DNA of 64,000 bases. Origin: Capillidium heterosporum. Taxonomy: Eukaryota > Entomophthoromycota > Entomophthoromycetes > Entomophthorales > Capillidiaceae. Under the pieces are notes generated by a model. It did no database searches. It was given only the letters and a program-made list of their open reading frames with translations, and was not told the DNA's origin. The stretch covers positions 124,001 to 188,000 of the forward strand of contig WBMQ01000012.1 of NCBI GenBank assembly GCA_016630905.1, written 5' to 3'. Positions 1 to 9,873 of the stretch are shown here, one piece after another (position 1 is the stretch's first letter; each line of letters opens with the position of its first letter). Both the position numbers and the translations under genes were made by a program.

Positions 1-831
1 GTGTTGTGGGCTGACTAATATAGATGCGGCAACTGCCCTACAATTAAATCAAATATAAAAGCTTTATTCTTGCGACACTTCTGGTTAGGAACCCTTAAAA
101 CGTTATAATCAACCTAACCCAAACTTAATCTACGATTAGGGCGAACTCAAAAGAAAGGTCTCAAACAATTCTGATAAACCGACTCAGAAACTCTCTTTTC
201 CTCTATTGATGAAAGCGATCCAGAAACTCTTTTTCTTTCCCTCTTGTTCTTTCACCGTCCTTTTTGTCCTCCTATCCGTTTCTTCTTGTCTGGTGGTCTG
301 TTTCCCGTTTTTGTCCTCTTCTTATTCTCTCTCTCTCTTTTCTCTCTCTGTCTGTTCCTATCTTTTCTTTCTTTTCCTTTCTTTTTCTTTCTTTTTCTTT
401 CTTTTCTTTTCTGTCCTCCTTATATGGTAGATCCGAAACAAGGCATAATTTGGAGGCTTGTCAGTGAACTCTTTTCTTAATGAACCGGAGAGTCACTATC
501 CTAATTACTGCTGTCCGCCTCCACATTTTGGATTCACTTTCTCTGCAAGTCAACCATCAGAGAAATCCGGCATTAAGTCCGAAATCCCAAACTTACCTTC
601 TCAATAGAAATCGGTCTTAGGTAATTTGAGCACTTCGCTATTAGTTAGAATGTATACTAATGAATGGTAGGTATTTCAAAGCGCAGGGATGAATATGTAA
701 CTGTATCATCCCAAAATGCTCTGACCAGTAGTAGCCAAATCGTAGGTTTCTTATGAAAAATTAATGTTCCAATGTTCGACACCTAACTTAGCCTGAGAGC
801 TAAGTTGACATTTACTAAACCAAGTAGCAAA
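1..831 (+). repeat. Interspersed repeat family C, copy 1
   Basis: This stretch resembles 42350-43120 over most of its length: the opening GTTGTGGGCTGACTAATATAG, the TAATCTACGAT block, the AGGCATAA..TTGG block near 440 and the closing segment with AGAGCTAAGTTGAC near 800. Further copies lie at 2443-2649 and, inverted, at 21290-22045 and about 9760-9873. It holds no protein domain. The left end runs off the window. I infer a roughly 0.8-kb terminal-repeat-like element, but its exact ends are not established. Confidence 0.6.
190..425 (+). repeat. Polypyrimidine tract inside repeat C
   Basis: About 230 bases are almost all C and T (runs of CTTTCTTTTTC and CTCTCTCTTT). Three overlapping open frames rich in Phe, Ser and Leu here arise from the simple sequence and are not genes. 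The related copy near 42690 has a much shorter CT-rich stretch, so the tract has expanded in this copy. Confidence 0.8.
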
Positions 832-1234
832 CTAATAGCCAAAAGAAAAATTCAACTACTCAGCCGTCTGCCTTTGAAAGTAAATATTTCATCTTCCCAA
901 TACCCACAACCTTAAATATCGTCTATTAGTGATAAGAGCACCGTTAGCCACATTTTTAAAACACCTATATTAGAAACTTCACTTTGATTTCCATAACCTC
1001 TCAACTTTTTATTATTTGAACGTGAAATGTACCGCTCAACTACACATGAAGGTAAGCCTATATTTATCATTGCACTAGTTCCTCCAAGTTGTACTATCCA
1101 TTTTCGATAGCTTTTAATCCTATTTTAGTGCTAATTACCAGAAATTGGCAATTTGTATCAGTAGCTTAGTTTTACTTGAAAAAGTTTAGAAAGGAACTCA
1201 CAATTGTAATAAAACCTTGAGTAGCTATTAAAGG
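832..1234. other. Upstream region of the PH-domain gene, no gene seen
   Basis: AT-rich sequence without a convincing reading frame. No strong TATA box stands out just before the start codon at 1235. Confidence 0.6.
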
Positions 1235-2188
1235 ATGGACATTTGGACAGTAGTCCTTGAAACTTTACCGTTTCTTTTACCTCAACTTTTTACGGCAGTA
1301 AATAAATATTTAAAACAACAGATGGTTATAAATCAGTTAGGATGTGGCCCTACCTCAGTCAAATTCATCAACACAGTAACAACTTTAGCTATAGTGGATA
1401 TTATGGAAACAACTGAATCCTCATTTTGCTTCGTAACCAACCTATTACAAACTTTGCAATCAAATATATTGGAAAATATTTATACAAAACAAAGCTATAC
1501 GAACTTAAGCCTACCTAAGGAGTATCTATTCCTTATTAAGAAGCTCGATATGTGTAGCAAGAAGTTGGATGGAAATCGAAATCAAAGCAGCATAATGAAT
1601 CGTAGGAAAGAACTCCACTTGAGCAGAATCAAAATTATGGATAGTGACTTCAACACATCCCCCAGATACGTCAAGACAGGTCCAACCATATTCAACTTAT
1701 TGACATCATCTACGAACTCTAATAGCATCTCCAAGTACAGGATTTTCAACTACTATAGCTTCGATAATAGTTTTTATGATCTTAACATCATGTCTATTGA
1801 CAAAAAATTAGTTTTGAAGGAAGGCTGGTTATATAAAAGCAACTCCAGTTTAAACTTGCTTTCGACCAAGCTGAACTTCAAACTCTTTTACTGTATACTA
1901 ACTTGCGACTACTTGTTTCTATTTACTAGTGATAAACCTAGCTCCATGACCTACAAGTTCTACAGATTCAGCTTACTGTCAAAGCTCGAAACAGTAAATC
2001 TGGATAGCAACAACTGCATCATTACTGGTGAGATTGGCAATACTTTGATGCGATATAAATGTGCCATCAAGTTAACGTTTAAGAATAAGCTTAATTCTAT
2101 CTACATAAGATGTAATCACTTTTCCGAGTTGAAGGACTGGGTCACCATATTAAAATCATCGGTCAATACTAGTGGTATGTATCAGTAG
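1235..2188 (+). CDS. PH-domain protein, 317 aa
   Basis: Single-exon gene from ATG 1235 to TAG. Residues about 193-309 look like a pleckstrin-homology domain. It opens with the typical KEGWLYK strand, has alternating hydrophobic strands (FKLFYCILTCDYLFLFT), and ends in a helix with the near-invariant Trp (ELKDW, Trp302). PH domains bind phosphoinositides or protein partners and place proteins at membranes. Residues 1-190 begin with a hydrophobic stretch (LETLPFLLPQLF) and match no family I recognise; a divergent GEF-like or trafficking module is possible but not supported. The gene stands alone between repeats, with only an AT-rich spacer before the piggyBac insertion downstream. I am fairly sure it is a real gene and that it has a PH domain; its pathway is unknown. 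Confidence 0.8.
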   Translation: MDIWTVVLETLPFLLPQLFTAVNKYLKQQMVINQLGCGPTSVKFINTVTTLAIVDIMETTESSFCFVTNLLQTLQSNILENIYTKQSYTNLSLPKEYLFLIKKLDMCSKKLDGNRNQSSIMNRRKELHLSRIKIMDSDFNTSPRYVKTGPTIFNLLTSSTNSNSISKYRIFNYYSFDNSFYDLNIMSIDKKLVLKEGWLYKSNSSLNLLSTKLNFKLFYCILTCDYLFLFTSDKPSSMTYKFYRFSLLSKLETVNLDSNNCIITGEIGNTLMRYKCAIKLTFKNKLNSIYIRCNHFSELKDWVTILKSSVNTSGMYQ

Positions 2189-2442
2189 GCATTTTTGGGA
2201 AACTTGTAAATAAAAACTATCTATTTTGCATATAGTGTGGTTTAATATATTATGTTACTTTTTCATTCATCTGCTATGGTATAGTTTTAAAAAATTCGGC
2301 CTTTACTATCTATTATAAACCCTATGTGAGAGTTTAAACTAAGGTAGCTTCACAAGAGTTTTTTCTTTTGAAACTTATATATGTCTGGTTTCTGGACCTT
2401 TAAGATTAAAAAACACAAAAAAATTTTTAAATATATTGTTTG

Positions 2443-2649
2443 CTGATCGTCCTCGCCGAGTGTCTAGCCACTGGCTCGGATTTCCAGTTGACTGGATTTG
2501 GCCAAACTTGGTGAGTCCTTTGGCATTGGACGTGATATATGTTTATTGTGTTATGGGCTGGCTAATATGGACGTGGTTGGACCCTTTAAAACCAATAAAA
2601 ATACTCGAAACTCAATTCTCACAAACTTAGACGCTAGGAATCTCAAACC
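2443..2649 (+). repeat. Repeat family C fragment
   Basis: Matches 42360-42560 (GAGTGTCTAGCCACTGGCTC, TTCCAGTTGACTGG, GAGTCCTTTG, CCAATAAAAATACT). It is cut at its right side by the TTAA site of the piggyBac element. The 64-aa open frame within it is part of the repeat and lacks an ATG start. Confidence 0.65.
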
Positions 2650-2663
2650 TTAACCCATAGACG

Positions 2664-2736
2664 ACGGCGTGTATGCATATGCATACACGCCGTTTTTTGA
2701 GATCGAGGTTTCATGTATGCATATGCATACATGAAA
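2664..2736. repeat. Two subterminal palindromes of piggyBac copy 1
   Basis: 2664-2693 is a 30-nt perfect palindrome and 2709-2736 a 28-nt perfect palindrome. Both are built on the core TGTATGCATATGCATACA. Copy 2 of the element has only one core at this place, as if the DNA between the two cores had been deleted. They may be transposase-binding or hairpin-forming sites. Confidence 0.85.
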
Positions 2737-2906
2737 TATAACCGGAATTTTCTTGAAATTTAGCATATGTAACAGAAAAAAGTTTGCAGGAGTAATATGT
2801 CCGCCTTAGTGCAAAGTACTTATATCTTACAGCATTCATTATTTAGTGCCTTATATAAAAAGTTATATCAAAAATAAAATTTATAAAAAATATGTGTTTA
2901 TTGACA

Positions 2907-4594
2907 TTATAGATGATATAGCTGAAGGCACTCAAGGAAAAAGGGTTTATCACATCGGCTGCATCGATATTTTACTGTTTTACTATTATTTCTTGCAAAA
3001 CCTGTGCCTTTAGCAATAGAAATTCTTGAGTAGCAAGATATGCACCTTTTTTTGGCAATCTGCCTTCTTTGGGACCTCCTGTAGAATATGCCTAGGACCA
3101 TTCCGATTAACTGGCTGTAAACCCAAGATAGACTTTACAATTGATTTCCTGAAGTCAATGATCTTCATTTTAGACCCAGTGCATTCTTTATATAACCTAA
3201 AAGCGTTTACTACTGCCATTTGACATACAGTATGAAAGAAAATCCGAACATACCACTTGGCTGTTCTGCGAATATATGGACTGTAGGCAGCCAATTGGTC
3301 AGATATATCTACATAGGTCTTTTCAGAATTGTAGTCATTAACTACTTTAGGCTTTCTACCAACTTTGGTAGCATCATAGATAGTTGAAATCATATAAACA
3401 TCCTTTTTATCCTTCCATTTTAGGACCATGATGCCATTTTGATTTTGCTCTGCAGCTATATCCCCTTTAGTCAAAGTTGCTTGAATTACACTACGTGGTA
3501 AATCAGATCTATTAGATTGAATGATGCCTATTGAGTTAGTGTTTTTATGTAATAGCCTTTTAGCAAGTATCAAGCTGGAATACCAGTTATCGGCATAAAC
3601 TTTCCGACCTGCCCCGGTTAGATTATCCATCAATCTCATAGCTACTTCTTCACCAGCAAGTAACTTTGGTCAATATTCCTTTCCACAATAAATATATAGG
3701 TCATAAATGTAGCCACCCTTACAGCAAAGTTTAAAAAATTTAATGCCATAGCGACTCCGTTTAGAAGAATTGAACTGACGGAAAAAGATACGACCACGGA
3801 ATTTCACCAAGCTTTCATCAATACAAACAGTTTCCCCAGGACGGTAAAGAGGTTTATATTGATCTAAAAAACATCCATAAACTGCTCGATTTTCCCTATA
3901 AAATAAAAGTAAATATATACATATCATTGTATCTACCTAACATTTGCCAACTTTCAATTTGGCTATTGTTACAAAGATGCAATGCCTTCATCAATTCTTC
4001 AAATCTCTCACGGACCATAATATTTCTACAAATAGAATATCCTCCAAAAACTATGTCAGAAGACCAATAGTCGCGAAGGGTAGGTAGCTTGATAAAGCCC
4101 ATTTGTAGTGTAATACCCAAAAACACAAGGATCTCATCAACATCGGTGTCAGTATAGACGGGATTGGTCTCATGTCCATATCGATTAGTTTCAGTCACTA
4201 TATGGCTGAGAAGCTTATCAGTTATTAATAATCGGTAGTAGTCATATGGAGCTTTACAATTTTCCATAAACCCAATGTTAATTCCAGCCTCAGGATCATG
4301 AAATGGCTCTCTAACAGGTTTAATAATATCTGAAGACCATTCATCAATTTCAATCTCTGGTACATTCGAGTCACTATCAGGGCTGAATTCCAAAGTATAC
4401 ACAGTATGCTCTTGATTGTTCTCTCCATTAGTATCATTGCCAGAGCTGTAACTTGCACTATAAACAATTGGTTCAGAGGTATCGTCATTGCTACTATAGT
4501 CTTCATCCCCGCTGCTAGCTTTGTCTTCGAATATATCGCTATATTGTAATGGATTATCATAGGTTAAAGTAGTGTTTTAACGTTGAGTTGACAT
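2907..4594 (-). pseudogene. piggyBac transposase, disabled (copy 1)
   Basis: Reading from ATG 4594-4592, the frame meets TAA after five codons, then continues as an acidic N-terminus and the piggyBac core. A short intron of about 45 nt (donor GTTAGG or GTAGAT near 3945, acceptor TTATAG near 3905) joins the N-terminal exon to the catalytic part. Catalytic Asp candidates are in CIDESLVKFRG, VYADNWYSS and YVDISDQLAAY. A TGA follows the residues CGKEY (about 3670), a 1-nt deletion lies near 3072, and the C-terminal cysteine-rich domain (RCISC...YRCSRC...YHL) is in a different frame from the core. DDE transposases of this family cut and paste at TTAA. The gene cannot make a full protein by standard decoding. 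The TAA and the TGA are shared with copy 2, so they predate the duplication. Confidence 0.9.
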
Positions 4595-4964
4595 TTTGTA
4601 AATAAAGTGAAAGATATATATTAATATATTTATTGAACTAACATTTATATATTTTTCAATATAATTTTTACATAATAAAGCGTTTCATTAATTTAAACCC
4701 AGTGTATAATAGTAATAAAGGGTTAAAAACTTTTTATCCTATATGATGAAGATTATGTATCCTTTTAGCCTTAATCGAACATAAAATTCTTTGATAGAAT
4801 TGATCATACATAAAATCAACTACACAAATAAAAGTTTAAGTTTTCAATTTTTTCGAGCATTTTTGTATTTCATGTATTCAAATTCATATACGGAATTTTT
4901 TTAAATTTTTGGGGTCTCCACTTTTGAAAATTTGCTAAAAAGTGGTCCGTCGTCTATGGGTTAA

Positions 4965-5517
4965 GGCAGGATAAATACAAGTTGTTTTCTTAATGAATCC
5001 GCTAATTAGTAGCTTCATTTTGCCGCATATCGCTACCCCTTATCCTATATAAACCCCCCTCACTTGTGTAACTTTTGGATAAGTGATTATTCCATAATAA
5101 TATTTCGATTCCTTTGTGTTATAATCACTGCACACCTTTAGCGCCGACTTCCTGTAACCGTTGAATTAGCCAGGAGTAGAATAAGCATATTGCCAGCTTA
5201 TATTAGTTAGAATTAGATTTAAGATTAGCCTTAAATTACGATTAGCTTAGGATCAGCAGAATTAGTATTAGATTAGAATCGCTCATAATTAGGATTAGAG
5301 TTGATTAGATAACTTTGAGAATTAGAAGAACCTTGATGGATATTACCACTCTTCTTGGCCTCGTTTGTCTTCATGAACTGACTTTGGGATCAGATTGCAA
5401 TTAATGTGTCAGCTGTCAAACCAATGGCTTTGAATTTTTTTAGTTTTATTGGTGTGATCACCACTACGTTTGCTTACCTTAAGCCTAGTCCAGCACTCTT
5501 GGAGAGACTTCCCTACA
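4965..5517 (+). repeat. LTR-like repeat family B, copy B1 (5'-truncated)
   Basis: Contains the family B TATA box (CCTATATAAACCCC, about 5043), the polyadenylation-like region, the GATTAG-rich leader and the 3' mini-ORF, and ends in CTTCCCTACA. The 5' part, normally beginning TGTAACGAAACC, is absent because the piggyBac junction is here. The mini-ORF from 5338 has a 17-nt deletion between two GGCCTC repeats and a CGA to TGA change, so it is dead. Confidence 0.75.
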
Positions 5518-5860
5518 GTTTAAATACTCTTTTGGTGCCTTGGCAGTAGTTGTACCAGAAGGATTAAATTTCCGTCTGTAATTAACTACTTTATAGATTG
5601 CTTAAAGTTTTGCCAGAAAAATCCGTACCTGCACTAAGTGCTACTGATGAGTTTACCATCACCAGAGCTATAGTGTCCAGTGCTATGCAATTAATAATTG
5701 ATAAAAAAACTCAAACATCTAGAATATGGAACAGGTTGGTGACTAATATAGTTACGAGTGAAGGATTAAGAGATTGAAATTGATAAGGAAGGTGGAAAAA
5801 AACAGAGGGGAATCGGTCTATGACCGAATAATCGTCATTTTAGCAACTAGGGTTGTTACA
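5518..5860 (-). repeat. LTR-like repeat family A (long form), 5' part, minus strand
   Basis: Similar to the minus-strand long copy at 28215-28625: TTTAAATAC..TTTTGGTGCCTTGG, TTAACTACTTTATAG, and the ending TAGGGTTGTTACA, which is the reverse of the family A start TGTAACAACC. It abuts the 3' end of copy B1, so the two repeats are nested or were joined by deletion. Confidence 0.65.
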
Positions 5861-6163
5861 GAAAATACAAAATTGTCAAATACCTTATTATTTAACTATA
5901 CTAACTGTTCAGTTTATAGATGGCTGAACATTTGGCTGGAAAATAGGACTTTATTCTATTAATTGGCTATTGTATTATACAATACTAAAAATAACTATAT
6001 CCGACATACAAAAGCTGCTAAATATCGATTGCAACCTGTAAATTTTATTTATAAATCGAGATTAATTATAATTATATGTAAGTTATTCTCAGTGTGTGAA
6101 ATATTGTTAAAAAATGAAGACTCTTACAAAATATTAGAGGTATTTAAGCTTTTTGATTGCTAC
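5861..6163. other. Spacer between repeats, no gene seen
   Basis: Open frames of 62 and 67 codons here have no domain, no regulatory context and lie between LTR fragments. I regard them as chance frames. Confidence 0.5.
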
Positions 6164-6528
6164 TAAAAGCTCTTATCTTGGCAAAGTTCTACCTCACCAT
6201 TCTTATCTGTTACTCACCTCTTGATCCTATTTCTTAGCTATAGCTGTTCCCGACAGCCTGATTCCGTTCTTAGTCTTCAAACAAAGTTTTATTCTTAGTA
6301 AACATCTTAATTATTAGTATAGCACTACTATGTGGCTCAAATTCTTCGTCTTCTCAGCTCACTACGTTCTAAATTTCTTCGTTTCCCTTTGAATTTATCT
6401 CCTTTTGGTGATTCATATTACCGATGCAGTGGTTGATATTGGTTTTACTTTCCCAACCTAACTTGTCATACGCCTCCATTATAACATCATCATTAGTTGG
6501 ATCCAGCGACACCTCTTTGGATCTTACA
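6164..6528 (+). repeat. LTR-like repeat family A, 3' fragment
   Basis: Diverged copy of the 3' half of family A: GTTCTACCTC, the CTATAGCTGTT..GACAGCCTGAT motif, ATTCATATTACCGATGCAGTGG and the end GGATCTTACA. The mini-ORF corresponding to the MWFDFY frame is damaged. Confidence 0.7.
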
Positions 6529-7423
6529 CTTATAACATTCTTTTCATTCTGATATATTTTTCTAGATTAAACGCACCTATATATATAATTATTCTCAGGT
6601 AGTATATACTTTGAATTTTTCACAGTTTTGTTTGCTCAGGCAAAATTTAATTTAAATTGGCAATTTGGCCAAATTATTAGCTAATTTCTCCATATCAACT
6701 TGATATTTTTGCCAGTTTGGTCTAAAAATATGATATCAGTAGCACACTCCCTAACAACAGCATAAACCTAGACTTATATCTTAAAATAAATATAAGAATT
6801 TTTATCAATTTCCGGCAAGCTTCATTTAATATCCGACTGCAGGCAATCTAAACTTGAAGATTATGGCCACATCTATAAAAATTTGTCAATGCCAAGCTAA
6901 ACAGATGGTGATTTTTATTGTATTAACCAAGAGCTATCATGTACATGAATTCGTTGTGATGGTACAATAAAAACTATTCAATTTTATGCAGCTATAGGCT
7001 CTATAAGGTATCATCAAAATTTATTCTGTTCATATTCTATTAGATTAAAAGCTTCCGGTAAGCCTCCAATGAGTCGGAGTTACTTTATTGAAAAATGCGA
7101 TTGACATAATTGTAGGTTGGGAATAAACTGAAAATATTTTTGCGATTTAATGGATAGCTAAATTGGATCTAAGATCGATATTTTGCAATGGTTTATGATG
7201 GAGATGTCCTATTCTGTATAGATGAGTCTTGGCATTTAATTTCAAATTTACTTCTGGCTCTATTTTCCCTCTACACTACCAGTTTTTTTCAGGTGAAATA
7301 TACCGGATCTAAAAGATACCCTATTATCCGTTACTCTAAGTCTAATTTTGGTGAGTGAAATTCCTGAAATGGATGTGTAGCTTCGAAGTATTCTTAATAT
7401 GTCTTCAAAGAAAGCTGAAGGGC
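6529..7423. other. Gene-free AT-rich stretch
   Basis: No domain-bearing frame on either strand. A 67-codon minus-strand frame at 7260-7463 runs into the start of repeat D and has no known motif. Confidence 0.5.
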
Positions 7424-8075
7424 TGTAAGGAAATATTCCTAGATCAGCTGTAGTTTCACCCATAAACCGAATTCAAGTCTAGAAATGCCTTTATAACGGG
7501 AATCAGGTAATTAATCCCGCAGTCACTATGTCTCATTCCTTACACTCCTTAACGATCACGATTATCTCCCAGAAAAACCAAATGAGTATCTGGAATATTG
7601 ACTACTAAAGACAAGTCACCTATATAAGGCCCACGGTGAACTTAGTAGCAGGTCAAGTAATTATTAAATAAACGTATTGAACATTTGATATTTTTCTTCT
7701 GCTATCGGCATAGTATAGACTCCCTGCGTAGTATAATTGAGAACTGATAATTTGCATCTCTCCAAGACCGAGAGTTGCATTGACCTGACCTGAATCAACA
7801 ACCTGAACTGAACTGAATCTGAAACTTAAGCTAAACAATGGATTTGACTACATTCCTTAGTCTCATAGCTATGGTCAGAGTAGTCCTGTCTGCTCACCGC
7901 CTCTGGATCCGACTCCAGGCACGATTATCCTCCCTGTATAACCTTTGTGTCAACTTCCTTAGCCTTTATGGAGTACTGGCTACCATTACTGCCTGGTTGA
8001 CTCCTGCTGGTAAGCGTTCTTTGTGGACGTTTCCCAACAAGGGCTTATATTTAAGGTGCAACTTTCTGTCATGAA
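7424..8075 (+). repeat. LTR-like repeat family D, copy D1
   Basis: Starts TGTAAGGAAATATTCC and matches the inverted copy at 10874-11590 in several blocks: the start, CACCTATATAAGGCC (TATA box, about 7618), TTAAATAAACG (polyadenylation-like) and the 3' mini-ORF. The 3' end has diverged after about 8044, so the right border is approximate. Its order of TATA box, AATAAA and a following leader is that of an LTR. Confidence 0.7.
7838..8074 (+). CDS. LTR-embedded hydrophobic mini-ORF, family D
   Basis: ATG 7838 opens a frame of up to 78 codons, of which about the first 60 are conserved. The pattern MDLTTFLSLI...HRLWIRLQARLSS...FLSLYGVLAT...WLTP aligns with the family B mini-ORF (MDITALLGLI...NRLWVQIATKVSA...FFSFIGVITT...YLKP). 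Two hydrophobic segments flank a basic middle. The minus-strand copy D2 encodes the same peptide with one internal stop. The frame starts inside the repeat, downstream of its TATA box, and reads toward the repeat end, as Ty1 gag does in yeast. Whether it is the N-terminus of a retrotransposon polyprotein or a separate small membrane protein cannot be told. No further domain follows here. Confidence 0.5.
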   Translation: MDLTTFLSLIAMVRVVLSAHRLWIRLQARLSSLYNLCVNFLSLYGVLATITAWLTPAGKRSLWTFPNKGLYLRCNFLS

Positions 8076-8378
8076 ATTTATCTAATTCGTTTTTTGCTAT
8101 TTGAAGGTATACATTCGATTAGTTTTAATGCTCATATTAAATATATATATGCTAAAGTGGAATATTTGAGGCCTATATAAATAGGTTTTACATAAATGTT
8201 GCAGATATAAATAGAATTATTTCAAAATATTATATTGGAGAACTTTCCTAATCGAGTCAACTTTACAATACTCTAACATATCACTGGGATGGGCTATATT
8301 TATTCTATAACTAAATGTACTATCTAAACATAAATAAACTTAATTATATACTCAAAAAGTAAATGTAATGTATGAAGT

Positions 8379-9215
8379 TCAAACCAAATACCTATTCAAT
8401 TTGGTTATCCGATTCAAAACGTCCGAATCCTCCAACCTGCGTTCCAACTTGAGATCCAAAGGTTTAGGTAGCGTCAAACCTTTGAAGTTTCTACCTTCAC
8501 CAAATTTGTTGAAGAATTTGATGTTATTTAGGATGATTTTCGGTCTCATGTAGGATCCATACTTATGTTTGGCAGTTTTTGTTTCCTGTGTCATAAAATA
8601 GCGAGGAACGTTGAACAAACTCTCTTCCTTGTTCAAAGTGTAATCTAGCCAATTGCTTACATGAAAATCAATTTGATTGATGGGCTGTAAAGATAGGAAA
8701 AAGTTGTCGGATGTTGGTGTCATAAGTATACCTTGATCCTCTAGTTTATAGTAGCTTATGATACGGTACTTGACCCCACATCTGTAGAGGCTGATCGATT
8801 TCTTGATGAGATAACTATCAGGGCTTTTATTTGACTTCAAATTCTTTTGAGTGTTGGTATCGCTGGAGAAAGCTATATGTGGAACTACAGCGTCCAAGTT
8901 TCTTTGATTTTGACTGTTGTCACTGTAGATATCATTGGGGCTGACGTCGACTTCATCTTTAGTAAGCTGCGTGTAGATTAAAAATGGTTTGAAGTAGCGT
9001 GAGCTGGACCAACGTTTATCATCTTTCCATCTGAGAATCTTGACTTTATCTTCGTTCCATATGTAAATGGACCCTGATCGAATCTTCCGTAGAGCTTTCT
9101 TACTAAGTTGTCGTTTAACCATCGGGATTATGCCGGCTTCTCCAGCCAACACTAGTAACTGGGCATCGGTTACGCTATCCAAGTATCCAAAGTAAGACTC
9201 TTCTACCGACTTCAT
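8379..9215 (-). CDS. WOPR-domain (Gti1/Pac2 family) transcription regulator, 278 aa
   Basis: Single exon, ATG at 9215, stop TGA. The WOPR fold comes in two parts. The first, residues about 8-83, reads SYFGYLDSVTDAQLLVLAGE, then IRSGSIYIW and the signature LRWKDDKRWSSSRYF. The second, residues about 134-165, reads YLIKKSISLY and YRIISYYKLEDQG. Members (Wor1, Gti1, Pac2, Ryp1, Sge1) are fungal DNA-binding regulators of morphological switching, nutrient response and virulence-related programmes. The C-terminal third is basic and unassigned. A TATA box lies 46 nt before the ATG. A broken paralogue is at 19744-20489. Family assignment is firm; the biological role in this organism is not shown. Confidence 0.93.
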   Translation of the reverse strand: MKSVEESYFGYLDSVTDAQLLVLAGEAGIIPMVKRQLSKKALRKIRSGSIYIWNEDKVKILRWKDDKRWSSSRYFKPFLIYTQLTKDEVDVSPNDIYSDNSQNQRNLDAVVPHIAFSSDTNTQKNLKSNKSPDSYLIKKSISLYRCGVKYRIISYYKLEDQGILMTPTSDNFFLSLQPINQIDFHVSNWLDYTLNKEESLFNVPRYFMTQETKTAKHKYGSYMRPKIILNNIKFFNKFGEGRNFKGLTLPKPLDLKLERRLEDSDVLNRITKLNRYLV

Positions 9216-9260
9216 CTTTTAAAAAATGCTGTTTATCAAGCTTGCTAAACCTATTCTCAT

Positions 9261-9269
9261 CCTTTTATA
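9261..9269 (-). promoter_or_regulatory. TATA box of the WOPR gene
   Basis: TATAAAAGG on the minus strand, about 46 nt upstream of the ATG at 9215. Confidence 0.6.
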
Positions 9270-9759
9270 CGGACAAATGGATTATAACTGTGCTAAGCAT
9301 CTAAAACACTTATCTCACTTGCGGTGATACTACATTTATTTTTAATTCAAAACATATATTTAGTTCGGTTTCATCACAAGTTTCCAAAGTAGTCTCTAGC
9401 TAATAAATCTGACACCAATTGGAAGTTTGTAAAGACCAGATATCTACACCGTATAAATTACTTAGGATTCTACTAATAATGCTCCACTAAAGTTTTAAAC
9501 CATCATCTATATAATTATAAAATATGATTAAAAATATAGCTCTCATTTTAAACGAAATTAGATTCATAGTTGAGCACTGCTGTGTTCTAAATTTAGGGGA
9601 CTTTACTACTTGAGAGAAAAGCCTACAATGGTAAACGTATTAGTACTGTTTGTGGTTCAAATAGTAATGTCTCAAAGTTCATATGAAAGGATTGTCTACA
9701 AATGAGTATTAATTATATATGGATGCTTGGCTAAGGAATTGGACAGAGTGCTCTTGTCA
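9270..9759. other. Intergenic, no gene seen
   Basis: AT-rich spacer upstream of the WOPR gene and before repeat fragments; no supported frame. Confidence 0.5.
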
Positions 9760-9873
9760 GAGAAGGTGACGTTATGATAGGAGTTTTATTTCAGCTTATT
9801 TATACCCGACATGTAACACTAATTGTCAACTTAGCTCTCTGGCTAAGCAGTATATTGGACATTGGACTATTTT
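9760..9873 (-). repeat. Repeat family C end fragment
   Basis: Contains GTCAACTTAGCTCTCTGGCT at about 9825, the reverse complement of the terminal segment of copy C1 (near 783-812); the same motif is at 21329 and, inverted, near 43095. It sits directly against the start of LTR-like copy A1. Confidence 0.5.

Larger units (their letters stand above)
2650..4964 (-). mobile_element. piggyBac-family DNA transposon, copy 1
   Basis: The element runs from 2654 to 4960 and is flanked by TTAA at 2650-2653 and 4961-4964, the target-site duplication diagnostic of piggyBac. The inverted ends are CCCATAGACGACGG and CCGTCGTCTATGGG. It carries one transposase gene on the minus strand, disabled by stop codons and a frameshift. 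A second copy with the same ends lies at 47486-49755. The left subterminal region holds two large perfect palindromes. Confidence 0.95.

Noticed and set aside
206-480. Three overlapping frames rich in Phe, Ser and Leu
   Set aside because: Products of a polypyrimidine tract within repeat C; no stop-free reading beyond the simple sequence and no domain.
4225-4560. 111-codon minus-strand frame in piggyBac copy 1 (same at 49014-49349)
   Set aside because: Out of frame with the acidic transposase N-terminus, which aligns with piggyBac proteins in the other frame.
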